DNA from: Verrucomicrobiaceae bacterium E54
GTDB taxonomy: Bacteria > Verrucomicrobiota > Verrucomicrobiia > Verrucomicrobiales > Akkermansiaceae
Assembly: GCA_022548915.1 (NCBI GenBank)
Contig: JAKZES010000018.1
Coordinates: 1 to 64,000 of the forward strand
Direction of reading: 5' to 3'
Length of the DNA: 64,000 nt
Shown here: positions 34,620 to 43,172 of the stretch, in pieces
Layout of the letters: each line of letters opens with the position of its first letter
How positions within the stretch are numbered: the stretch's first letter is position 1
Program-made: the position numbers and the translations under genes
Notes under the pieces: model-generated
The model's database searches: none
Told to the model about the DNA's origin: nothing
What the model saw: the letters and a program-made list of their open reading frames with translations, nothing else

Positions 34620-35258
34620 ATGTCCGCGGTCCGGATTCCGAAAGGCTTCGGGATCGGCTACGAGAGCACTCTGGCCACCTGCGACGAGGAGGTGGATCTC
34701 GGGCCGGGGACCCATTTCCTGCTGGCGCGCAACGGCCGGGGCAAGACGACCCTTCTGAAAACGCTTTCGGGTCTGCTGAAACCGACGGAGGGGGCTTTCG
34801 TGCTGGAAGGCAATCGTCAGTTCATCAGTGATGAACTGACCTACGATCGGGAACTCGCCGCGTCGCACGTGTTCGCCGCCTTCCTCTCGGGGTCGATCCG
34901 CAAGGAGGCGCACGCTTTCGCGGAGGAACTCGAACTCGATGTCGCGAAGCCCTTCGGCAAGCTCTCCTTCGGCAACCGCAAGAAGGTCGGACTGGTGGTG
35001 GCGGAGTTTTCGCTGATCGGAGACGGCACGGACGTGATGTTCTACGACGAACCCTTCACGGGTCTCGACACGCCGGCGCGCGAGGCCTTGCTGAAGCGCT
35101 GGCGGGAGAGCGAGGAGCGGGTGCTGCGGGTGATCTCCTGCCACCCCGACCTCGACGAAATGTCGATGCCGAGCGCGATGCTGATCAGCGACGGCCGCAT
35201 CGGCCGCCCCGGGGCCGGCGCGACGACCTGGTCGGAACTCAAGAAACTCCTCAACTGA
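34620..35258 (+). CDS. Atypical ABC transporter ATP-binding protein
   Basis: The 212-residue ATPase has a Walker A at 36-43 (ARNGRGKT, with Ala for the usual first Gly), a weak signature LSFGNRKK near 114 in place of LSGGQ, and a Walker B VMFYDEP with the catalytic Glu near 143. The Q-loop region is not obvious. The changed signature and Walker A suggest a divergent branch, although the key Lys and Glu are kept. A permease gene follows after 8 bp and a His-rich protein after that, so the three form a small export or lipoprotein-release-like unit. The substrate is unknown. Confidence 0.8.
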   Translation: MSAVRIPKGFGIGYESTLATCDEEVDLGPGTHFLLARNGRGKTTLLKTLSGLLKPTEGAFVLEGNRQFISDELTYDRELAASHVFAAFLSGSIRKEAHAFAEELELDVAKPFGKLSFGNRKKVGLVVAEFSLIGDGTDVMFYDEPFTGLDTPAREALLKRWRESEERVLRVISCHPDLDEMSMPSAMLISDGRIGRPGAGATTWSELKKLLN

Positions 35259-35266
35259 ATCCCGCG

Positions 35267-36037
35267 ATGCATCTCTTCCGGCTCAGCCTTCTGACTCTCT
35301 GGGTGCGCAAGACCTGGGTGATCATCCTGCTGCTGACCTGCGGCTTGCCCTTCGTGATGCCCCACATGGCGCCGGTGGAGACCGTGCCCAAGCTGATGCC
35401 GCCCGCGAGGGCGCACGCGGCCTGGCTGGTGGTCTGGGGCGTGGGCATCCTGTGGGGCCTGTCGCAGGCGGCCCGCCTCGGTGATGGAAACTCCCGGACC
35501 GGGGTCGGAAACTACCTCCGCGCTCGCGGCGAAGGTTCGCTGAAACAGATGGTCTCGATGTGGTCGGCGCTGATGATTTTCCTGCTGCCGGTCGTGCTGA
35601 TCGCGGTGGTCATCTGCCTGGTCGCGGCGATGCCCGGCGATCCCGAGGAGAAGGGGCTGTGGGTGGCGACCAACCTTCAGGCCGCGTTTCTGTTCCTCGT
35701 CGCCATCGGCCCCCTCGCCCTGCTCGGCATCGGTCTCTCGAGCCGCTTCGGATCGATGGTGGGATTCGTCGTTCCGGCGGGCCTGTGCCTTTACGGCCTC
35801 TACGGGGTGGGGCATCTGGCGGAGACCATCAAGATGGGAGGGAACCCCATCCTCGAGTGGCTTTACATCGTTTCGCCCCAGTACCATCTGGCCGACCTCA
35901 CGCCTCGCCTGATCTTCAAGATGGGCCAGGTCGAGTGGAGCTCCTTCGCCGGGTTCCTCGGTTACTTCGCCCTGCTGGGAGGCATGCTGGGAGGCCTGTC
36001 GCTGCTGCTTTTCCGAACCGAACCCCTGCGCTCCTGA
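35267..36037 (+). CDS. ABC transporter permease
   Basis: This 256-residue protein has six or so membrane helices: about 18-36, 50-66, 100-125, 135-160, 165-185 and 220-250. It has no recognisable substrate domain and is sized like an ABC-2-type or CcmB-like permease. It lies 8 bp after the ATPase gene and 3 bp before the His-rich protein gene. It is probably the membrane partner of the preceding ATPase. Confidence 0.75.
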   Translation: MHLFRLSLLTLWVRKTWVIILLLTCGLPFVMPHMAPVETVPKLMPPARAHAAWLVVWGVGILWGLSQAARLGDGNSRTGVGNYLRARGEGSLKQMVSMWSALMIFLLPVVLIAVVICLVAAMPGDPEEKGLWVATNLQAAFLFLVAIGPLALLGIGLSSRFGSMVGFVVPAGLCLYGLYGVGHLAETIKMGGNPILEWLYIVSPQYHLADLTPRLIFKMGQVEWSSFAGFLGYFALLGGMLGGLSLLLFRTEPLRS

Positions 36038-36040
36038 GTC

Positions 36041-37036
36041 ATGGATCGTCCAGCAGTCAGGCGGCCGGCCATCATCGCTGCAGTCGCGCTCCTCGCGGTG
36101 GCGTGGGTGGGTGTCTCGGTGTCGATGACACGTGGCGGCCACTTCGAGCACGAGCCGAATTTCATGTCGCTCAAAGGCAGCGCCTACGGCAGGACGATCG
36201 CCTTCGCGATGCGCGGGCCGGCCGACCTTTACTGGCACCGGGGAAGCCGGGAGGATCTGCACGAGGATCATCATCACGATGAAGACGAGGAGGGCGGTGA
36301 TGTCCTGCCCGCCGGGGACGTGGTGAATCCGGCGGCGCGGATGGCGGCGATCGCGGGGGAGATCAAGCGGGAGTTCGAGGAGCACGAGGCCGAAGAGGCC
36401 GCCGGGCCCGCGCCCCGGGTGCCGGCGAAGTCGACGCGCGAGTGGCTGCTGCGCTCGCTCAAGGACATGAAGATCGCGCGCTACGAGCGGACCAATCACC
36501 GCGGCGACACCGATGCGATGCATGCCTTCATGAAGGGCGAGGCCGAGAAGCGGCTGAAGCTTAGCTACGAGATGGATCCGACCAACCTCCTCTGCTACGG
36601 CTCGTATTTCTTTTTCCTGAGTGAATCGATCGTGCGGCTCAAGGGGGCGGACGACGAGGGGGCGGTGATTGCCGAAGGCGAGCGGCGGGCGCTCGACCTG
36701 GCACGCCGCACGGCCAATTACTGCCTGCAGTATCCGGACGAACCGACGGCCGCCATCACCGGCGCCTCCGCCTGCCACGACGCCCTCACCGTGATGTTGA
36801 GGAACAAGGTGGGGACCGAGCAGGAGCTGCGCGGTTTCCTCGAGATCGGGGCCCGCTCGCTGCAACGCTTCGACCAGCTCAAGGAAGAGATGATCGCCGA
36901 CGGCCGCTGGGAGGATTTCTCCGAGCACCGGCGGCTTGAAATGGACGAGGCCCGGACCCTGGTCGGGGTCGCCCTGCTGGGCGATCGCCAGCTCATCGAG
37001 GCGCAACTCAAGCCCCGGCCCGGGGAAGCGCGCTGA
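36041..37036 (+). CDS. His-rich membrane-anchored protein, unknown family
   Basis: The 331-residue protein has one N-terminal helix (about 10-27). It is followed by HFEHEPN and a metal-binding-like stretch HEDHHHDEDEE near residue 74, then a helical region (about 110-320) suggestive of TPR-like repeats. No known family is recognised. It is the third gene of the ABC operon. Together with the His/Asp-rich barrel encoded divergently, it points to zinc or another transition metal as the ligand. It probably faces the periplasm. Confidence 0.6.
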   Translation: MDRPAVRRPAIIAAVALLAVAWVGVSVSMTRGGHFEHEPNFMSLKGSAYGRTIAFAMRGPADLYWHRGSREDLHEDHHHDEDEEGGDVLPAGDVVNPAARMAAIAGEIKREFEEHEAEEAAGPAPRVPAKSTREWLLRSLKDMKIARYERTNHRGDTDAMHAFMKGEAEKRLKLSYEMDPTNLLCYGSYFFFLSESIVRLKGADDEGAVIAEGERRALDLARRTANYCLQYPDEPTAAITGASACHDALTVMLRNKVGTEQELRGFLEIGARSLQRFDQLKEEMIADGRWEDFSEHRRLEMDEARTLVGVALLGDRQLIEAQLKPRPGEAR

Positions 37037-37186
37037 ATCACCACCACAGAGGCGGTGGCGGTTTCAGGCTCCGCCCACGCTGCATTTCTCATGAACGCCC
37101 GGGCAACCCGGTGAACTCCTGAAAGCAGTCTGATGCCCGAGGGAAACCGAGGGACGGCGTTGCCGGACCGGTTTTGACTTCACCAG

Positions 37187-38353
37187 TCAGAATTCGTCGC
37201 CGGCCGTGACGTCGACGCGACCGAATCCGCGGGTGGCTCCGGGGGGGGCGGGACGGCGGGAAGTGACGAGTTCCCACTCCGCATTGAGGCCGTCCAGCGG
37301 AGGATCGAAGTCGGCGGCAGTCGTCGCCACACCGGTGTCGTTCCAGCCTGCCGACAGGTCGCTGGAGAACTCCGGCTGATAGACATCCGGCATCAGGCGG
37401 TCGCCGGCCCGCCGACGCGGGTAGGTGAGGGTCTCGTAGAGGGTGCCACCATCGTCGACGAGGGAGAAGGTCGGGAAGCCCAGACCTTCCTCCACCGGAA
37501 CCGGACCACCGACGCGGGGATTCGTGCCGAAGGCGTATTCGAGCAGGTTGACCAGACCGTCGAGATCGGGGTCGGCGTCCATTCCGGAAATCGCCGGATC
37601 ATCGAGCTCGTCGGCATCGAACCAGGTGGCCTGCCAGCGTCCGACCGTGCCAACCGTGAAGGTCAGGGTGAAGGGGTCACCGGCACCCGTCGGATTGGTC
37701 TCCCCGGGGCCGAGAAATGCCGACGACTCGAAGGTTACCCGGTGGACCCCGAGTTCGGTGAAACCCCACCAGACGTGGAGGTGGCTGCCCGCCGCGTAAT
37801 AGAAGCTGTCTTCGTTGGAGGTATCGGAGGTCGACATCCAGACCGTGGGGGGCTGGCCGGACGAGGCGTTCCACAAGGAGAAATGCGAAGTCTTTCCCGG
37901 AGGAGGGGAATAGTCCACCAGCGAAATCTTGATCCAAGGCCGGGCCAGTCCCTGCGAGACGCGGGCATCCGCGGGGATGTAAGAACCGAAGGTGTCGGTG
38001 GGCTGGTCGTTGTCGAAGCCGGGCCACACTTCGTTGATGCCCGGGGTGCCTTGGACAGCGGTCCAGATCGGATCGCCTGGAGAGGCTCCCGTGAAGCTGA
38101 AGGTGCTCGACGTGGGTTGGGTCTGCCTCGACCCCGAGATGGCGGGATTTCCGGCCACGACCGGCTTGTCGGAAAGCGGGAGAAAGACGAGCGCCGGGTC
38201 CCAGGGCTCCGGGTGGCTGTCAACCCTCAGGACGTTCGACCACTCTCCGCCCTCATAGTGCGAGCGCACGTCGAGGTGTTCGCCGAGGGGCGACAGTCCG
38301 GCTGCGAGGGGAGTGGCGCTCAGCAGGGAAAGAAAGGAAGCGGAAGACTTCAT
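37187..38353 (-). CDS. Choice-of-anchor-M-type secreted protein
   Basis: The 388-residue protein has a signal peptide (MKSSASFLSLLSATPLAAG). The central part is typical of the surface-anchored/ABC-transporter-associated repeat family: DVRSHYEGGEW at the start, then HLHVWWGFTELGVHRVTFESS. The C-terminal third carries DADPDLDGLVNLLEYAFGTNP, a calcium-binding-like thrombospondin type 3 motif common in the phylum. There is no PEP-CTERM tail. In Actinobacteria this repeat family is associated with metal ABC transporters, which fits the neighbouring His-rich locus. Its start overlaps the stop of the upstream pseudopilin (TGATG). Confidence 0.72.
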   Translation of the reverse strand: MKSSASFLSLLSATPLAAGLSPLGEHLDVRSHYEGGEWSNVLRVDSHPEPWDPALVFLPLSDKPVVAGNPAISGSRQTQPTSSTFSFTGASPGDPIWTAVQGTPGINEVWPGFDNDQPTDTFGSYIPADARVSQGLARPWIKISLVDYSPPPGKTSHFSLWNASSGQPPTVWMSTSDTSNEDSFYYAAGSHLHVWWGFTELGVHRVTFESSAFLGPGETNPTGAGDPFTLTFTVGTVGRWQATWFDADELDDPAISGMDADPDLDGLVNLLEYAFGTNPRVGGPVPVEEGLGFPTFSLVDDGGTLYETLTYPRRRAGDRLMPDVYQPEFSSDLSAGWNDTGVATTAADFDPPLDGLNAEWELVTSRRPAPPGATRGFGRVDVTAGDEF

Positions 38354-39075
38354 CACAGGCCGGGCGGTTGGGCGATGTTGATTCCCGAGTCGGTCTTCTG
38401 CTTCAGCGTCGCGGCGCGGATCGACTCCACGCGACCATCGGCGTAGAGGTAGTTGGAACGCCCGTCCGCCGCGAGGCGGTCGTCGCTGCCGCCGAAGCGG
38501 CTGGGGGCGATGTCCGAGCAGACGCCGCTCCAGCTGCCCCAAAGATTCGAGTGCGTGTGGTCGTTTCCGGGGCCGGCGCCGATCCGGTCGGAGCAGACGA
38601 AGGCGAGCAGGGTCCGGGACGCGTCCGGAATGGCGGCCGGCCGGTTCAGTGCCGGTCCCACGGTTTCTCCCCATGCATTGACCTCGGGGACGAAAATGAA
38701 GCTGTTGAGGATGTAGCTGGTGCCTCCGGCTTCGAGCCGCTCGTTGGCGCGGGGGTCGGCCGGGCAAATCCGGATTTCGTCGTAGTCGCCGAGGTAGGGT
38801 CTCAGGGACTCGATCCATGCCCGGTCGAGACTGACCGTGTGCGAAGTCTCCGGGAAGCGCCCGCCATGATCCTGGGCATGGAGATGGAGGGCGACCCCGA
38901 TGTTCCGCAGATTGCTGAGGCAGCGGGCCTCCTGGGCGCGGACCTTCACGGAGTTGGCAACGACAGCTCCCAAGGTTGCGAGCACGGCAACGATGACCAC
39001 CGAGACCATCAATTCGACCAGCGTGAAGCCGGTCGGTGCCGGGCGATGATGCGGATGACGGGGGCGGTAATTCAT
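38353..39075 (-). CDS. Pseudopilin-like protein with prepilin cleavage motif
   Basis: The 240-residue protein has a 16-residue basic leader, then GFTLVELMVSVVIVAVLATLG, the prepilin signal and single helix. The body contains LSNLRNIGVALHLHAQDHGGRFPE and a C-terminal YLYADGRVESI resembling the DG motif of this pseudopilin class. It is translationally coupled to the anchor-M protein gene that follows. It starts about 100 bp from a Fur-box-like inverted repeat. The ATG at 39075 gives the shortest sensible leader. Confidence 0.82.
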   Translation of the reverse strand: MNYRPRHPHHRPAPTGFTLVELMVSVVIVAVLATLGAVVANSVKVRAQEARCLSNLRNIGVALHLHAQDHGGRFPETSHTVSLDRAWIESLRPYLGDYDEIRICPADPRANERLEAGGTSYILNSFIFVPEVNAWGETVGPALNRPAAIPDASRTLLAFVCSDRIGAGPGNDHTHSNLWGSWSGVCSDIAPSRFGGSDDRLAADGRSNYLYADGRVESIRAATLKQKTDSGINIAQPPGL

Positions 39076-39174
39076 GGGCGTGGCGTGGGAAGTGCTTTCG
39101 GAATCGTGATGGAATGGACCGGAATCGTCCGGCGGACCGGGTCGGGATGCAGCTGACTGCGGCAAGATGTGCAG

Positions 39175-39191
39175 TTGCATAAAAAATGCAA
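39175..39191. promoter_or_regulatory. Fur-family-like inverted repeat
   Basis: TTGCAT-AAAAA-ATGCAA is a perfect 6-5-6 inverted repeat. A second, weaker copy (TTGCATAAGAGTTGCGA) begins 18 bp downstream of its end, near 39210. It lies between the leftward pseudopilin/anchor-M pair and the rightward anchor-M/PEP-CTERM gene. It looks like a Fur/Zur-type operator, fitting a metal-responsive locus. Confidence 0.5.
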
Positions 39192-39264
39192 ATCAAAATA
39201 GATTTCTCTTGCATAAGAGTTGCGATAAGGAATTTTGACGCCGCTTCCCACGATCCAACCAATC

Positions 39265-39969
39265 ATGAAAACGAATCTTCTCTTTGCGGCGTCACTTTCA
39301 ATTTTGGGCCTTCCGACTCTCGGCCACGCGGCACTCCTCGTGACGGGAGGGCACATCGATGCCCCGGCCTTCGGCTACGACACCATCGGAGGCTTCGAAC
39401 CGCACATTCACAACGAAGGGGGCCCGGATGGGGCGATCATCGGCGGTGTGGTCCAGACTACGGGATCCGAATACGAGCCGGACGAGCTCGTGTTCCAGCT
39501 CAAGTCAACCGTCACGACCAGCGTCAGCGGAACGGACTACTTCTGGCTGCCCGAAGGCGAGTTGGACGCGGCGGCCAACGGCCTTCCTTTCCTGGGAGTG
39601 GGCCTGGAGGAACTGGCTCAGGGCGACTGGGACGGGGGCGTTGGAACGGTGACGATCACCGCGTCGAAAGTCAGTGGGCCCGGAGAGTTCCGCCTCTGGC
39701 AGGACGATGGTTTCGGCGGGGTCGTCGACTTCATCAACACGGCGACGGCGACGGACAGCTTCACGCTGATCGCCGGGACCCATACCCATTACAACTGGGG
39801 CTTCACGGAACTCGGCGTCTATGAAATCGAATTTGGAATTTCGGGCAACCACGTCACGGATGGAGCCCAGTCCGGCTCCGCGGTTTACACCTTCGCCGTC
39901 CCGGAGCCTTCAACAGCTTTGCTGGGTGTGTTGGGGGGTCTGTTGCTGCTGCGCCGTCGGCGGGGCTGA
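39265..39969 (+). CDS. Choice-of-anchor-M protein with PEP-CTERM
   Basis: The 234-residue protein has a signal peptide (about 1-22), then LLVTGGHIDAPAFGYD and THTHYNWGFTELGVYEIEFGISG. These mark it as a relative of the protein at 37187-38353. The end is a PEP-CTERM tail (VPEPSTALL, hydrophobic stretch, LRRRRG). It is probably sorted to the surface by an exosortase encoded elsewhere. Its two His-rich spots (HIDAP and HTHYN) may bind metal. It is divergent from the pseudopilin gene and shares the Fur-like inverted repeat. Confidence 0.8.
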   Translation: MKTNLLFAASLSILGLPTLGHAALLVTGGHIDAPAFGYDTIGGFEPHIHNEGGPDGAIIGGVVQTTGSEYEPDELVFQLKSTVTTSVSGTDYFWLPEGELDAAANGLPFLGVGLEELAQGDWDGGVGTVTITASKVSGPGEFRLWQDDGFGGVVDFINTATATDSFTLIAGTHTHYNWGFTELGVYEIEFGISGNHVTDGAQSGSAVYTFAVPEPSTALLGVLGGLLLLRRRRG

Positions 39970-40142
39970 CCTCTTTCCAGGAACGGTCGAGTTGAAGCGG
40001 GTGGGGTGCTCAGGCACTCCGCCCGCACTGCGTTTCGCCCCCGGCATGGACCCCGCGCCAGGCTGCCGACTCCGGGGAACTCGATTGCTTGTGGCACCGC
40101 TTTTCCATCGCCATGCCGGGGCTGGCAACTAGCCTGACGACG

Positions 40143-41867
40143 ATGACTTTGCCTCTGCTGGCTGCTGGAGAGTCGCCGATCACGTCCTTTTTCGGACTGT
40201 TGGCGATGGTGCTGGTGATGTCCGTGCTGATGGCGCTGATCCTGACCAAGGCGAAGCAAAGCCTGCTGGTGGGATATTTCGTGGTCGGTGTGGTGATCGC
40301 CAACAGCGGCCTGCTGTGGTTCGTGGGCGCGGACAAGGACGACCCGGTGATCGGCCATCTGGCCGAGCTGGGGGTGATCCTCTTGATGTTCACCCTCGGG
40401 ATCGAGTTCTCGCTGAGCGAGCTCAAGCACCTGTGGCGGATCGCCCTTTTCGGCGGCGGACTGCAGGTCGCGCTCACCGGCCTCCTGGCGGGCTTGGGCG
40501 CCAAATGGGCGGGTCTGCCCGGCCCCGAGTGCGCGGTGATTGCGGTGGGAGTGGCGCTGAGCTCGACCGCCGTGGCGATGAAGTCGTTCCAGGAACTCGG
40601 TCAACCGCACAACCCGGGAGCCCGCGCGGCGCTGGGAGTGGCTCTTTTTCAGGACATCTTCGTCATCCTCTTCATCCTGATATTACCGGCGATCTACGGA
40701 CTCGGGGAAGGGACGTTGGCCGGTGGCATCGGCATCGCGCTGGGCAAGGGCATACTTTTCCTCGGCGCCGTGATGCTGTTCGGAAAATATGTCAACGAAC
40801 CGCTGCTCCATCTGGTCGCGCGGACGCGCAGCCGGGAGCTTTTCACACTGACGGTGATCGCGCTGTGCTCGGCGGTGGCCCTGGCCGGCCAGATGCTCGA
40901 CCTCTCCCTTTCGCTGGGGGCCTTCGCCGCCGGTCTGGTGGTCAGCGAGTCGATCTACTCCCACCGGATTCTCTCGGACATCCTGCCCTTCAAGGACCTG
41001 TTTCTGACGATCTTCTTCGTCTCCGTCGGCCTGATGATCGACGTCGGGGCCCTGCTCGAGGACTGGGTCTTCGTGCTGGTGGGGACGCTGGTGATCCTGG
41101 TGGTGAAAGGCTCGATCGTGCTCGGGGCGGTGAGGCTGATGAAACTGCCGCTGCGACCGGCCCTGCTGGCGGCGGCGAGCCTCGCCAGCACGGGGGAATT
41201 CTCGCTGGTGCTTCTGGCGCAGGCGGGGGCCTACCGGGCCTTCGATCCTGCCGTGATGCAGCTGCTGCTGGCCTGCACGGCAGTCTCGATGGGTCTGGTG
41301 CCGAGCCTGATGCGGGGCGCCACCCCTTTCGGCAAGTGGCTTGAAGCCCGGGTGGGCCACAAGCTGCCGACGGGGGAGGGCCTGGAACACGGTCTCTCGA
41401 CCAGGCAGATGCAGGACCATGCGGTGATCTGCGGTTTCGGACCGGTGGGCCGCGCGCTGAACGAGTCGCTGCGCCGCTGCGGCGTCGACACGCTGGTGCT
41501 CGAAATGAATGCCGACACGGTCGCCGAGTTGAAGCGGGGCAAGCAGGCGGTGCTGTTCGCCGATGCGACCCATCCGGAGGCGCTGGACCTGGCGGGCATC
41601 GAGCGGGCGCGGATGGTCGCCTTCACCTTCCCGGCGGTCGAATCGACGCTGGCGGCGCTGCCGCTGGTGCGGGAGCGGAATGCCGAGGTCTGTGTGTTCG
41701 GGCGTGCGAAGTTCCAGAACGAGGTGGAGCAACTCAAGGCGAAGGGCGTGAACGTGATCCACGACGAGTGCGAGAGCGCCGGTGCCATGATCCGGTCGGC
41801 CATGGGCGTCTATCAGCGGGCCGATCTCGATGACAAGGAGATCGACGAGATCGCGCATCCGGCGTGA
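40143..41867 (+). CDS. CPA2 cation:proton antiporter with TrkA-N domain
   Basis: The 574-residue protein has about 12 membrane helices (1-385) of the CPA2/KefB type, with GVALSSTAVAMKSFQELG and LSLGAFAAGLVVSES. A cytoplasmic RCK/TrkA-N domain (about 405-520) opens HAVICGFGPVGRALNESL and binds NAD(H)-like nucleotide. It should exchange potassium or sodium for protons under nucleotide control. The ATG at 40143 is preferred because the upstream alternatives lack hydrophobic continuity. No operon partner is evident. Confidence 0.9.
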   Translation: MTLPLLAAGESPITSFFGLLAMVLVMSVLMALILTKAKQSLLVGYFVVGVVIANSGLLWFVGADKDDPVIGHLAELGVILLMFTLGIEFSLSELKHLWRIALFGGGLQVALTGLLAGLGAKWAGLPGPECAVIAVGVALSSTAVAMKSFQELGQPHNPGARAALGVALFQDIFVILFILILPAIYGLGEGTLAGGIGIALGKGILFLGAVMLFGKYVNEPLLHLVARTRSRELFTLTVIALCSAVALAGQMLDLSLSLGAFAAGLVVSESIYSHRILSDILPFKDLFLTIFFVSVGLMIDVGALLEDWVFVLVGTLVILVVKGSIVLGAVRLMKLPLRPALLAAASLASTGEFSLVLLAQAGAYRAFDPAVMQLLLACTAVSMGLVPSLMRGATPFGKWLEARVGHKLPTGEGLEHGLSTRQMQDHAVICGFGPVGRALNESLRRCGVDTLVLEMNADTVAELKRGKQAVLFADATHPEALDLAGIERARMVAFTFPAVESTLAALPLVRERNAEVCVFGRAKFQNEVEQLKAKGVNVIHDECESAGAMIRSAMGVYQRADLDDKEIDEIAHPA

Positions 41868-41948
41868 GGGCGGGGCGGCGGAAGCCACGGGCCGAGGACT
41901 TGCATGACCGGGATCAATTCTTACGACTCGAACTCGGGGAATGGGGCA

Positions 41949-43112
41949 TCAACCGGCCACCGAGTAGCAGACCACGGTCGACCGGTGCTTGAAGATCAGG
42001 TAGCCCTCGCCGAAGGCGCCGCTCGGCCATTCCTTGTCGATGGTTTCGAGCTCATGGAGCACGGTGCCCTTCAGATCCAGCAGCCGGATCACGCGGTCGA
42101 AGACGATCAGGCGGTCATCGCCGGTGACGATCACGCTCGATGCCCGTGGAAAGGTCCAGAGCGGTTCGCCGGTCTCGAGGTCAAGGCAGCGGCCGACCTC
42201 CGGCAGGTACACCTGGCCGGCCCCGGGGTGGATGACCGGGCTGGTGGTCTTGCAGTGATATTTCGAACGCCAGATCTCCTTTCCGTCGCGGTAGCACACC
42301 GTCCGCCGGAGGTTGTAGGCGGCGGATGCCACCACCAGGTTCCCGCTCACCGCCGGGGTTGAAATGTTGCACGCATACTGGGTCGGCCACGGGATCTCCC
42401 GGCCCTCGATCCACAGCTTGTCGATGCCGAAGAAGACCCTCGCATCCGGGGCGGTCGGCCCGCCGCTGTGCCCGACCTGGCCCTCGCCCCAGGCGGCGGT
42501 CTCACGGCCCGTTTCACGGTCGAACGCCATCACCGCGCCCCGGGTGCCCCCGACCTCGACCCACACGTTCGGGCCGTGCAGCAGCGGGGATCCGGTGTAG
42601 CCGTAGTCGCGGATGTGCTTGCGCGGCCCCATCCGGTAATTCTCGTAGAGGTTGAGGCTCCACTTCTTTCTCCCCGTTGCCACATCCCAGCACCAGAGGT
42701 CGCCGTCCACCGAAAGGGTGAAGAGTCGCGAGCCATCGCAGGCCGGTGTCGATAGCGGCCCGACGTAGAAGCCCTTGTCGCCCGTGGAATGCCTGCCGTA
42801 GCGACCGCCCGGCGAGTGCCCCTGCCAGACGACCTCGCCCGTCGCGGCCTCCACGCAGGTCACCTTGGTCCGCTCGCCGTCCAGCGTCGTCAGGTAGATC
42901 TTTCCGTTCACCACGATCGGCGAGCCGTCGGACTCGCCGAAGGACCGCTGCCACAGCTTGCGCGGCGGCCATTGCCCGCTCGGCTCGGCGGTGTGCCCGG
43001 TGCGCATCGGTCCAAGCCATTGAGCCCACCCCTTCAACGCCTCCTCGGCGGGAAGCGGGGTCGTGAGGACGTGACCAGCCAAGGCCAGCAGCATTCCCGG
43101 AAACAAACGCAT
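41949..43112 (-). CDS. Secreted PQQ-like beta-propeller protein
   Basis: The 387-residue protein has a signal peptide (about 1-22) and repeated WD-like/PQQ-like blades (AATGEVVWQG, DVATGRKKWSLN, DLETGEPLWTF). It looks like the BamB/PQQ-binding-like eight-blade family, but without a dehydrogenase active site. A role as scaffold or small-molecule-binding protein in the periplasm is likely. Of the two close ATGs (43121 and 43112), the inner one has a GAGG at a better spacing. It shares its direction with the next leftward gene at 43173. Confidence 0.82.
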   Translation of the reverse strand: MRLFPGMLLALAGHVLTTPLPAEEALKGWAQWLGPMRTGHTAEPSGQWPPRKLWQRSFGESDGSPIVVNGKIYLTTLDGERTKVTCVEAATGEVVWQGHSPGGRYGRHSTGDKGFYVGPLSTPACDGSRLFTLSVDGDLWCWDVATGRKKWSLNLYENYRMGPRKHIRDYGYTGSPLLHGPNVWVEVGGTRGAVMAFDRETGRETAAWGEGQVGHSGGPTAPDARVFFGIDKLWIEGREIPWPTQYACNISTPAVSGNLVVASAAYNLRRTVCYRDGKEIWRSKYHCKTTSPVIHPGAGQVYLPEVGRCLDLETGEPLWTFPRASSVIVTGDDRLIVFDRVIRLLDLKGTVLHELETIDKEWPSGAFGEGYLIFKHRSTVVCYSVAG

Positions 43113-43172
43113 GCGCCCCATACCTCACGACGCGGGCCCTCCCTTTCATCGGGCGGGACCGGGCGGGCTTGG

